A stretch of DNA of 64,000 bases from Vulcanimicrobiota bacterium (GTDB taxonomy: Bacteria; Vulcanimicrobiota; JAJTBE01): positions 1-64,000 of the forward strand of contig JAIORV010000075.1 of NCBI GenBank assembly GCA_021107945.1, given 5' to 3'. The notes under the pieces are model-generated. The model saw only the letters and a list, made by a program, of their open reading frames with translations, had not been told where the DNA came from and did no database searches. Position numbers and translations under genes: made by a program. Shown here in pieces: positions 28,858 through 38,073 of this stretch (position 1 is its first letter; every line of letters starts with the position of its first letter).

Positions 28858-29541
28858 ATGATAGGTGATAAGTTGATCATTGAGACGTTTCATACGCAGA
28901 CGGCGAAGAGAGTGGTTGACGCCATTAAGGACAAAATAAAAGAAAAGAAAAAATACTCGATTTCCGTCGGTGGAGAATCGGGATCCGGAAAGTCTGAGTT
29001 GGCTTTCGAAATTCATCGCCTCCTTTTTGAAGAAGGAATTAAGGCGGGTGTTCTACAGCAGGATGATTATTTTATATTTCCCTCGAAAACTTGCCATCAA
29101 ATGCGCCTGAACAATATAGAACAGGTTGGGGCATACGAAGCCAGGCTTGATTTTATGGAAGCAAATATTTACAATTTCAAGGAAGGTATGGAGAAAATAT
29201 ACAAGCCCCTCTCAATTTATGACGAGGACAGGTTGACAACCGAATTCATGGTTGTAAAAGACCTCGACGTCTTGATTGCCGAGGGCACATTTTGCACACA
29301 GATGCGGTTTATCGACACGAAAGTGTTTATTAATCGGGATTACAGGGATTCCAAGGAAAAGCGCGAGAAACGGGCAAGAGACGTAATGGGAGACTTCATC
29401 GAGCGAGTTCTGCAAAAAGAGCATAAAGTCGTATCTGAGCATAAAAAGCTTGCGGATATTGTAGTTAAAAAAGATTTCTCCGGTATTGATATACAGGATA
29501 GAGTTGAAGTTGAAGGACCCTACAGGACAGTCGAGGGCTAA
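28858..29541 (+). CDS. uridine kinase-like P-loop kinase
   Basis: SISVGGESGSGKSELAFEIHRLL Walker A; start set at ATG 28858 with SD aaaggag. Confidence 0.75.
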   Translation: MIGDKLIIETFHTQTAKRVVDAIKDKIKEKKKYSISVGGESGSGKSELAFEIHRLLFEEGIKAGVLQQDDYFIFPSKTCHQMRLNNIEQVGAYEARLDFMEANIYNFKEGMEKIYKPLSIYDEDRLTTEFMVVKDLDVLIAEGTFCTQMRFIDTKVFINRDYRDSKEKREKRARDVMGDFIERVLQKEHKVVSEHKKLADIVVKKDFSGIDIQDRVEVEGPYRTVEG

Positions 29542-29563
29542 TAAAATTCTCTTTTTTTGAATT

Positions 29564-29611
29564 ATGGCGATGGATCTTTTTTTGGATGTCAGTTAATAAG
29601 ATCATCGCCAT
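29564..29611 (+). promoter_or_regulatory. long-stem inverted repeat between kinase and downstream membrane-protein gene
   Basis: ATGGCGATGGATC ... GATCATCGCCAT: 12-bp stem with one bulge, 23-nt loop. Confidence 0.5.
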
Positions 29612-29640
29612 ACAGAGAAAAATGAAGGAGTATCCTTTCA

Positions 29641-30579
29641 ATGGCAAGAGAAGATGAAAATCAAACAAATTTCTGGTTCAAGGGAGATCCTCTCCAACCC
29701 TTGGCGGGAATGATTTTCTTTGCTTTGACTATTGTAGCCGCCAGACTCGGGGGAACATTTGAAGATACGCTTTCCAGAAATGAGTTGTTTCATACAATAG
29801 TAACAATTACAGTATGTGTATCAATTGTGTTTTCATTCGGGCTCATACTGCTTCGTTTCTACTGGAAAATTGACGGCAAGGGCGGGCGGATTTCGAAATA
29901 TATTGTAGGAGTTATCCCGATAAAGACAATAAACAGCCGGGATATCCAATCAATATCAATGGATGATGTTCCTGCCAAGAAAAACCAATACCAGCTTAAA
30001 TTACATTTGGTTTCCGGCAAGAGTATTATAATGAGAACAAGCGGAGATCCCATCGATCTTCAAAAAACCGCCAGGCGTATATCACTTGCTTTTGAACTTC
30101 CCCTATATGAAAACGACGAGGTTGTTGATGTTGCATCGGAAGAGCCTCGGAAGCCTTTTTATATGAAGGATGATATACCTGATTCAATTGATATAATAAG
30201 AAACAAAGAATCCATAAAAAGCTGGGAGAAGACACAATCAGGTTATATTTTCAAGGTTTCAACAATCCCTGCAGGTCAGAGAACCACATTTGCGGCAATT
30301 AGAGCAATTGTAAAAAAAAGAAGAGATCATGTAATATTCGAGGTTGCTCCCACCTGTCTTAAACTAATCGGGGATGATAGAAGCGAAGCTGAATTTGATA
30401 TTGACGAAATCCTGGGGATCGAGAGCGCTACAGGGGATATTCGAGGAGCTGCCTATCTCGGTATCCAGACAAAAACCAATCTTATAAGAATTACCGGGAT
30501 AGTATTCGAACAACAGGAAATAGTTGCGGATCTCATTAAAGCTGCCATAAGAGAGCTAAAAACAAAAGATAGAAGTTAA
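29641..30579 (+). CDS. hypothetical membrane protein with two N-terminal TM helices
   Basis: 312 aa; SD aaggag; cytoplasmic beta-rich C-terminus. Confidence 0.6.
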   Translation: MAREDENQTNFWFKGDPLQPLAGMIFFALTIVAARLGGTFEDTLSRNELFHTIVTITVCVSIVFSFGLILLRFYWKIDGKGGRISKYIVGVIPIKTINSRDIQSISMDDVPAKKNQYQLKLHLVSGKSIIMRTSGDPIDLQKTARRISLAFELPLYENDEVVDVASEEPRKPFYMKDDIPDSIDIIRNKESIKSWEKTQSGYIFKVSTIPAGQRTTFAAIRAIVKKRRDHVIFEVAPTCLKLIGDDRSEAEFDIDEILGIESATGDIRGAAYLGIQTKTNLIRITGIVFEQQEIVADLIKAAIRELKTKDRS

Positions 30580-31096
30580 CTATTCAGCCCCTATATTTTT
30601 TCACCACAGAGGGCACAGAGAGCACAGAGATAAATCGGAGAATTCTCTATACAGGTTTCTTTCTCACCCGCGGTTTTTACATAATTTGAATGAGGTTTTT
30701 CCTGCTTGTTCTCATTCTCGCCACACCATTAACCTTCAGAATCTGGAAGACGCTGAAGCGTCTAAAACGGCATGGTTAAGCCATTCTCCTTGTTTTAATA
30801 ACCCCTTCGGTGAACAGTAACATAGAAGTTAACCTCTCTTGATGTGTTTCTCATTTTACTATACTTTAAAATGGTTTCTAAATATAATGCAATAGATCCA
30901 CCTGCAAATATTAAAGGACTCTCCGATGTGTCGATATCAATAGTGAGAGAGCCGGGGAGGGGAGGTGGAGCCATTGAAATCGCCATATAAAAAAAAGCCT
31001 GAGATAAGAGCAATATTACTTCGTCCTTTAGATATTACAAAGTGCCCCCCTGTTCAAAGAAAATAGGTAATTATTCAGACCACACTATTTGGGTAG

Positions 31097-31118
31097 AGGC
31101 CGGTCGGGAGACCGGCCT
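31097..31118. repeat. hairpin AGGCCGGTC-GGGA-GACCGGCCT
   Basis: Perfect 9-bp stem preceded by GTAG. Confidence 0.85.
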
Positions 31119-31136
31119 TGTAAACGGCATGAAATC

Positions 31137-31158
31137 GGGGTTGGAGAACCCCTCCTAC
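31137..31158 (-). repeat. GTAGGA-class hairpin (minus strand TGTAGGA GGGGTT CTCC AACCCC GATTTC)
   Basis: Perfect 6-bp stem; conserved flanks. Confidence 0.85.
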
Positions 31159-31173
31159 ACACAATAGAGGCGA

Positions 31174-31236
31174 GAGGTGGGAAGCGGGAGGTGGGAAGCG
31201 GGAGGTGGGAAGCGGGAGGTGGGAAGCGGGAAGCGG
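31174..31236 (+). repeat. 14-bp tandem repeat GAGGTGGGAAGCGG x4 plus partial; G-quadruplex-type
   Basis: Exact tandem copies; regular G3-N4 runs. Confidence 0.95.
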
Positions 31237-31340
31237 GTTTATTATCACGGCATCCGTTATCAAAAGCCCATTCCCCTCTGTGGTCTCTGTGTCCTCTGTG
31301 GTGAAAAAACAAATCCATCATTCATCCCCCACAATCCGTT

Positions 31341-31367
31341 TATCGGGGCGAGACGCCCCTCCTACAA
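31341..31367 (-). repeat. GTAGGA-class hairpin (minus strand TGTAGGA GGGGCG TCT CGCCCC GATAAA)
   Basis: Perfect 6-bp stem; conserved flanks. Confidence 0.85.
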
Positions 31368-31588
31368 TTATAACCCGGCGCCGACACCTGCATCACCCAC
31401 ATGTTAAATTCGTTAATTCATGGGTATTGCTCCTACAGGATGGGTCTGAATACATACTAATATCTTTTCTTAAAGGAGTAGATCAAAGGAAATGAGATAA
31501 TTTGTAGAAGATACTCTTGAAACCGATGTCTGCCACGGATGTTAACGGACCATGTAATCTTTATGTTCCGAGAAATTGACCGGTAGTA

Positions 31589-32854
31589 ATGCGGGTTTCC
31601 CGATATACCCGGTATTGCTTAAAAATGGAAATTCAGATGAAAAAGAATAAAAACGGCATAAGTATAATCGGAACAATAATTCTCATCATATATATTATGG
31701 TGGTAATCGTTTCAATGTACTATATAAGCTCAATCCATTTCCCTTTTGATAAGTTAAAAGGTCATTTTCACCTGAAATATCCCCCCGGCGGCTCGGAATA
31801 TATAGCAATTTGCGGGTTTCTATTCATGTCTGGATTTGCATTGATTTCCCATTTTGTGATCGTGAAGAAACTCAAAGGATGGAAAAAGGCGGTTGCAATT
31901 ATCCTTGTTGTAATGCTGTTTTTCGGGGTGATTGAATATTTCCTCAAGAGGCATGTAAGATTACATCCCCTTGGTTTCAATCCTCACCCGTATTTGCTGT
32001 GGGTAATGAATCCCCGGGTTCATCCCGAATCGCTGAATTCGAGGTTTCTGAGATATAGTGAATTTCCCGATAAAAAGGAAAAAAACGAATTCAGATTCCT
32101 TGTCCTGGGAGATTCAAGTGCATATGGGCATGGAGTACAGGACGGCGAGAGATTTAGCGATGTACTGGAAGAAAAGCTCCGGGAGAAATTCCCCGATAAA
32201 AAAATTCGGGTGATAAACGCCGCAGTCCAGGGATATTCAATATTCCAGGGACGAAATCTTTATGAGCTTGAATTGAAACAAACATCTCCTGATGGCCTCA
32301 TTATTTCATTTAATAATGATATTAATTTTTGTGTGATCAAGGATGAAGAGGGGACACCCACAAAATTACTGAGGCCTATATTCATGCTTCTATACAAGTC
32401 AGACCTTTTTCTCCTGATGAAGAAACTAATGTTGAGTAACAGGGAGCAAAAAGACCTGGACGAGTGCAGGCACAGGTATAAAAAGGGAGAGAATAAAAAT
32501 AAGATTGACGCCGGATGGAGAGTACCCGAGAAAGATATAAGAAGGCATTATTCTTATCTTATTAACGATATGAAAAAAAGAGGGAAGCAGACAATAATTA
32601 TCTCGATGCCCCAATTAAAGCATGAACTCGATTATACAAAGGAAGTTTTAGGATACCGTGAGATTATTAAAAATATCGCCGATAAAAACGGGGCGTTATT
32701 TGTTGACGTTTTTAACGAGTGGAGAGATGATCCTGAAATTAACAAACTGTTCGTTGATCCTCATAATGACAAAATACATCCTGATTACAACGGGCATGAG
32801 AAAATTGCGGAGCAGTTATACGAGAAGATACAGAAAAGAAGGATAATAAAATGA
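31589..32854 (+). CDS. membrane-anchored SGNH/GDSL-type hydrolase
   Basis: 421 aa; LVLGDSSAYGHGVQDGERF (block I) and DPHNDKIHPDYNGHEKIA (DxxH); N-terminal TM helices; start may be internal (ATG 31637). Confidence 0.75.
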   Translation: MRVSRYTRYCLKMEIQMKKNKNGISIIGTIILIIYIMVVIVSMYYISSIHFPFDKLKGHFHLKYPPGGSEYIAICGFLFMSGFALISHFVIVKKLKGWKKAVAIILVVMLFFGVIEYFLKRHVRLHPLGFNPHPYLLWVMNPRVHPESLNSRFLRYSEFPDKKEKNEFRFLVLGDSSAYGHGVQDGERFSDVLEEKLREKFPDKKIRVINAAVQGYSIFQGRNLYELELKQTSPDGLIISFNNDINFCVIKDEEGTPTKLLRPIFMLLYKSDLFLLMKKLMLSNREQKDLDECRHRYKKGENKNKIDAGWRVPEKDIRRHYSYLINDMKKRGKQTIIISMPQLKHELDYTKEVLGYREIIKNIADKNGALFVDVFNEWRDDPEINKLFVDPHNDKIHPDYNGHEKIAEQLYEKIQKRRIIK

Positions 32855-33036
32855 GGGGATTATTTCGCTGGACATAGAAAAGTCGTAACTATTCAGCTTT
32901 TATCGTTTTTTACCGCAAAAGCCTGCCCTGAACTGGTTTCAGAATTAAAATTGTTTATACAGTGCTTATTTGTTAATCTCCGCGCTCTCTGCGCCCTCTG
33001 CGGTGAATAGTAATATTTTTTGAAAGGATGTAGAAG

Positions 33037-34416
33037 ATGAAAAAAATCAGGATTACAACAGTTATTTTGCTTGCTGTTACCTTTTTACTTTCAATCGCTA
33101 TAATGCCGGAATTGACATCAGCAAAGGAAGCATCAGGTTCCGGTTATTCCATAGAGCAAAGGTATGATAAGGTATCAAAAGAACTTGTTAAGATAAGGGG
33201 ATTGAAATTCAAGCACAAAGTTCCCTATAGCTTGAGGTCAAAAGATTATCTCAGAAAATTCCTTGTTAAAAGCTTAAAAAAAGAGCTGGCAGGTGCGAAA
33301 TTCAAGGCCTATGACATTACACTCAAGAAATTTGGATTTGTGCCGGCAAATTTTGACACATGGAATTTTCTCATAAACCTATATACATCTGAAGTTGCAG
33401 GTCTGTATGATTACAACACGCATTCGATGTTCCTGATGAAAGGAAAGACTTCTCTGCCTGGAATGGCGAAGCAGGAGGCGCTGATGAGTCAATATGGTGT
33501 CTCCACGGGGGATGTTTTATTGAGCCATGAAATGACCCATGCCCTTCAGGATCAATATTTCAATTTAAAAAAACTCATCGGGAATGCCAAGAAGATGCAA
33601 AATGATGACTGTGAGAACGCCCTTCTCGCTGTGATAGAAGGCGATGCCACAGTAACAATGACATATTATATGATAAATACGATGGGAAATTCCATGGGAA
33701 TAGATATGAGTCAAATGATTGACCTGTCTTCAATGAGAGATATGATGGGCGAATTCTCTTCCCACAGCGGCAGCAAGCAATTTGCAAATGCGCCCCTGTT
33801 CTTCAAAAGGTCTATGCTTTTTCCATATCTTGACGGTATGGTTTTCGTGGAGACGCTCAAGAAAAGGGGAGGATGGGCAATGGTTAATAACGCTTTCAGA
33901 AAACCTCCCCGTTCAACGGAGCAAATACTTCATACCGAGAGATATTTCATGAAAGATCAGCCCATATTAATAAGCTGGACCAAACTCCCTAAAAATATTG
34001 GGGCGTGGAAATGCATCACGGAAAATTCATGTGGTGAATTTGTAACAAGGACTCTTTTCGAGCATTTTCTCCCAAATTTCGATTTCGTATCTATCGCCGA
34101 GGGATGGGGTGGAGACAGGTACCGTATATATGAAAAGGGTAATAAATCTTTCCTGGTATGGTACACTGCATGGGACAGGAAACAGGACGCAAAGGAGTTT
34201 ATGCAATATTACCTTAAGCTCTTGAAGAAAAAGTATTCAAACCTGGTATGGATAAAAACAACACCCGGGAAAGCATACCTGGGCAGAATCGGTAAGACAA
34301 ACGTCTATCTGGGAATAAGTGGCAAAAGCGTTGTTGTAATGGAGGACGTGCCGCCTTCCCTGATGGGGAAACTCATGAAACAGGCGTGGTATGTAAATAT
34401 GAAACGATGGAATTAG
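33037..34416 (+). CDS. exported zinc metallopeptidase-like protein
   Basis: 459 aa; signal peptide; LLSHEMTHALQDQYF contains HExxH. Confidence 0.7.
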   Translation: MKKIRITTVILLAVTFLLSIAIMPELTSAKEASGSGYSIEQRYDKVSKELVKIRGLKFKHKVPYSLRSKDYLRKFLVKSLKKELAGAKFKAYDITLKKFGFVPANFDTWNFLINLYTSEVAGLYDYNTHSMFLMKGKTSLPGMAKQEALMSQYGVSTGDVLLSHEMTHALQDQYFNLKKLIGNAKKMQNDDCENALLAVIEGDATVTMTYYMINTMGNSMGIDMSQMIDLSSMRDMMGEFSSHSGSKQFANAPLFFKRSMLFPYLDGMVFVETLKKRGGWAMVNNAFRKPPRSTEQILHTERYFMKDQPILISWTKLPKNIGAWKCITENSCGEFVTRTLFEHFLPNFDFVSIAEGWGGDRYRIYEKGNKSFLVWYTAWDRKQDAKEFMQYYLKLLKKKYSNLVWIKTTPGKAYLGRIGKTNVYLGISGKSVVVMEDVPPSLMGKLMKQAWYVNMKRWN

Positions 34417-34478
34417 GAATGATGCCGCTTAGGAAATCTGGAGTTTTACCTCTTAGGAAATCAGGAATACGGATTGCG

Positions 34479-34613
34479 GAGGCCGGAGAGGGGATGTATT
34501 TTTTCTTCAGTTATCCTCTGCGGACTCTGCGCTCTCTGCGTTGAAAAATCAATTGATTTCTTCGTGAACTTCGTGCCTTTGTGGTTAATACATGTCTCCA
34601 TAAAAAAACGCCC
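34479..34613. repeat. 135-bp dispersed repeat copy A
   Basis: Matches 35009-35143 (offset 530) with about 5 differences, all transitions. Confidence 0.92.
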
Positions 34614-35008
34614 TGTTGTATTCCGAAGGAGTTTTACCTCTTAGGAAATTAGGAAAACAGGAATTTAGAATTAAGATACTGGAGGCCGGAGCTAATCTTT
34701 GATGACATTTTTTTACCGCAAAGACCACAGAGACCACAGAGGGTTCAAGGGATTGATAGACCAACGCTCGTATTTCCGATTGTAAAATGTACCTCGTTTA
34801 CACCTTATGTTTATTATACTCCCCATAATAAAAAATATTATCCGTATTGTTGGCAATTGCCCTCATTGGTTTTGAAGTTTCAGGTGACGGCAAAACTAAT
34901 TTGGTTAAATATAGTTTATAAAATTTCTTTATGTGAATCTTTGCGCTCTTTGCTTCTTTGCGGTTTATCAAGAAAATCACCAATAATTAAAGATGTATAT
35001 AAAGATAA

Positions 35009-35143
35009 GAGGCCGGAGAGGGGATGTATTTTTTCTTCAGTTATCCTCTGCAAACTCTGCGCTCTCTGCGTTGAAAAATCAATTGATTTCTTCGCGAACT
35101 TCGTGCCTTCGCGGTTAATACATGTCTCCATAAAAAAACGCCC
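35009..35143. repeat. 135-bp dispersed repeat copy B
   Basis: See 34479-34613. Confidence 0.92.
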
Positions 35144-35185
35144 AGATGAATTCCGGACGTTTTAATAAATATCTTCTAACTTAGA

Positions 35186-35737
35186 CTAGTCAAGCAAAAT
35201 AATACGATATTTTGCTCCTTTTATTGGTGTTCCTGTTACCGGATCAACCGGATCAAGGATTTTCACCATGAAGTCCTTGTTGTATGGAGTATTATTCTGG
35301 ATCTTTACAATCAGGCGTTCATAGTTTGGTGAACGATCATTATGGGGAATTGAATGATACCTATTGTACTCCAGATACCTAATTCTCCTGATACCGAATA
35401 ACTTTCCCGTGGGAGTGTAGTAGAAAACCTTATAGTTTACATTGTTCAACTCTGCCGGAGTTGTAATGGTCTGATAATAATATGGCCAATATGAAAGATT
35501 GAATGCCTTGCCATTATGAATATCAAACTTGACCTCGTGGTAACGGGGCAGGTAGAACATTCGTCCCCCAGTGGGATAATGATACTCGTTATAAGCTTTA
35601 TAATATTTACCATAATCAATTATCTTTGTTGATTCGGCGGGCTCTTCAGCATTTGCAACTGAAACGATGCCTGCAACCATGACAAAGGCAAGAACGAATA
35701 TCAGAGTCGGAATAAGGATGCTTCTGACGCTTTTCAT
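35186..35737 (-). CDS. secreted hypothetical protein
   Basis: 183 aa; clear signal peptide (MKSVRSILIPTLIFVLAFVMVAGIVSVANAEE); SD aaggagtt. Confidence 0.65.
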   Translation of the reverse strand: MKSVRSILIPTLIFVLAFVMVAGIVSVANAEEPAESTKIIDYGKYYKAYNEYHYPTGGRMFYLPRYHEVKFDIHNGKAFNLSYWPYYYQTITTPAELNNVNYKVFYYTPTGKLFGIRRIRYLEYNRYHSIPHNDRSPNYERLIVKIQNNTPYNKDFMVKILDPVDPVTGTPIKGAKYRIILLD

Positions 35738-35967
35738 TTTTCAACTCCTTCCCTTTATAATTTTGAGTAATTCCTTTTAATCTTATCATCAGGATCGAAT
35801 CCTGCGATACAATCTTTCAGATGTATTTTTCTTTGTTCCATACATCCGCTTGCACTGATATCGCGATAAAAAACAACCTTCCAAATAACCGGGAACATTC
35901 CCGACGATATTAATAAAAAGCTAAAACTACACATGTCGCTATTTCAACTTGTTAAACAATATTCCTG

Positions 35968-36765
35968 CTATCCCGGAGTATAATTTATTTTTGTTTCATG
36001 CCGATATTTTTTTCGGGAATTTTTCAGGTAAGTGTCGAGTAAACCATCGATATCATCGGACTTATCGGGCAGTTTGGAATACCTGCAGGAAGAATTTAAC
36101 TCGTTTTTCAATTCATCAATATCCTGAATTATTTCCATGATATTTTCATAATAAAATTGCTCGCCGTGAAAATTAGTCCTCTCCATCAAATCGCTTACAG
36201 CCTCAAAACCGAAATAATCATTCAATCTGTGTAAATTCGGCACCATCTTACCCAATCTGAAAAGATATAAAGCTTCCATGTAAAGGCGATATAACTCAAG
36301 AAGAGACCTTGTCTCTTTTGGCTCCTGATCCGATAGTAACCTGGTTTGCTCCTGTATCAAATTGAGGTAACCCGGATATAACTCCTTGGTAAGCAATTTT
36401 GAGCAGATATTTTTCAACTCCATTGCATGATCATTCTGAAAAAAGACAATTGGCGAATGCAATTCTTCTATTGTACTGATATTTCTTGATTTTAATTGCG
36501 AAATATATTCCTGGATTTCATATATCACAAAATGTATAGTGATTTTGGGTGAATATTTGCGATGAAAATTGGCAGGTTTCTTTGGAGTAGGACATTTACC
36601 TGTTCCAACTGTGGGAAGTGTGCTTGTTACATGAAATCCCTTGATCAAATAGGGAGTTTCCTGATGCATGATGCCGCCCATCCTGAATCCGCCAAGCGCG
36701 ATATATATTGGATTATCAACAATATTCCTGACCTTGTCTATTACTTTGTGACTATCAATAAACAT
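35968..36765 (-). CDS. hypothetical protein
   Basis: 265-aa ORF; helical; no family recognised. Confidence 0.45.
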   Translation of the reverse strand: MFIDSHKVIDKVRNIVDNPIYIALGGFRMGGIMHQETPYLIKGFHVTSTLPTVGTGKCPTPKKPANFHRKYSPKITIHFVIYEIQEYISQLKSRNISTIEELHSPIVFFQNDHAMELKNICSKLLTKELYPGYLNLIQEQTRLLSDQEPKETRSLLELYRLYMEALYLFRLGKMVPNLHRLNDYFGFEAVSDLMERTNFHGEQFYYENIMEIIQDIDELKNELNSSCRYSKLPDKSDDIDGLLDTYLKNSRKKYRHETKINYTPG

Positions 36766-36819
36766 AATTTGAAATTCTGAATCTGCAGAAAAATTCCTTT
36801 TATTGCAGCTATTTAACCT

Positions 36820-37800
36820 CTATTTCTTCTGAGAATCAGGCTTGCTCTCTTTCTTCTTCGTTTTAAGATAAACAGTAATCGTATCAATAAACGAACGTTT
36901 CCCTTTCCTGTCAATTGCCTGACAGCTTATTGCCATCTTCATCCCCTTTACCGCAATCGGAAATCCCATATCCAACTGAAAAAAACCGGTCTCATCAACA
37001 TCCACATCCACTCCTCCACCTGGCTTTGCAGGAGCGGAAAGTGCATCTCCTCCCACATTGAAGGCAAGTCCCATCGATATCTTGACAAGTGTATTGGGAG
37101 TTGTACGACCTTTCAGGGTAAACACCTGAGTTACATACGCGTTGTTTTTAGGCTCCAGTATCTTTACCCTGAAAAATTGTGCGTTTATCGTTACCGGGGT
37201 ATTCGCCGTTTTCTCATATACACCGCCGACTTTTGTCCTGAGCTTACCCGTTATTTTGGCGTCTGATACATTGTCAGTGGGAGAAACCTCGTAAAAACCC
37301 TCGTAAATCCCCGGACTTACTTCTTTCATGGGAATATTTCGTTTCCATCGACCAATATCAAATGACGCCCTGGCAAGGGGTTCGCCTATTAATGTTACTT
37401 TAAGTTTCTCTTTTACCATAAGATCATTTTTTGCATCATGCCTGACCGAATCGATCCGGTTTTTACTTGAAATATAGAAAGACCATTTTTTTGCGAGGTT
37501 CTTTCCTTTCTTGCTTTTAAATATTATATTTACCGTGTTCCGCCCCTCCGGAAGTGGAGCATCCGGCTTATAAATAATAAAACCCGGTGTTATTACAGCT
37601 TTATTTGTTACATCCTGATCATTTACCAGAATCTTTATCGTGGAAATGTCACAGTTTTTACCGCCAAGGGAAAGAGATATTTCAGGCCGGTTGTTCTCCA
37701 CTTTCGCTCCCTCCATGGGTGAATGGAGAAAGAAATCAGCATGGCATACGGGTGTTATTGATATGATTATTAATAAAAAGAGTATTCCGATTTTCTTCAT
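36820..37800 (-). CDS. secreted hypothetical protein with Ig-like/beta-sandwich segments
   Basis: 326 aa; signal peptide; FFLHSPMEGAKVENNRPEISLSL and ILEPKNNAYVTQVFTLKGRT beta-domain patterns. Confidence 0.6.
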   Translation of the reverse strand: MKKIGILFLLIIISITPVCHADFFLHSPMEGAKVENNRPEISLSLGGKNCDISTIKILVNDQDVTNKAVITPGFIIYKPDAPLPEGRNTVNIIFKSKKGKNLAKKWSFYISSKNRIDSVRHDAKNDLMVKEKLKVTLIGEPLARASFDIGRWKRNIPMKEVSPGIYEGFYEVSPTDNVSDAKITGKLRTKVGGVYEKTANTPVTINAQFFRVKILEPKNNAYVTQVFTLKGRTTPNTLVKISMGLAFNVGGDALSAPAKPGGGVDVDVDETGFFQLDMGFPIAVKGMKMAISCQAIDRKGKRSFIDTITVYLKTKKKESKPDSQKK

Positions 37801-38073
37801 AGTTGCTTCCTTTTGAAATAATGTTATTTGTAATTGTCTGCAATATCAAATTATATTAATGATTCACAGGAAATTACCCGTTTCCTTTATAATAAGTATA
37901 AAAGATTTATTGGAAACAGTCTAAGCTATTTTTCGAAAATAATGTCTTGTTATTAGGGCGGCGGGACGCCACCCCCACCAATATAACAATGTCGGTGGCT
38001 GCGGCGTCTCGCCGCAGCGGAGCAGGTCAAAAAGGACACTATTAATTAAAAACAGTCTAACCGGGAGTCTGAA

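Noticed and set aside
31085-31495. ORFs translating the G-rich array (MGSGRWEAGGGKREVGSGKR..., HLPLPTSRFPPPASHL...)
   Set aside because: Open frames on both strands come from a 14-bp tandem repeat; no RBS, no family, composition unlike genes here.
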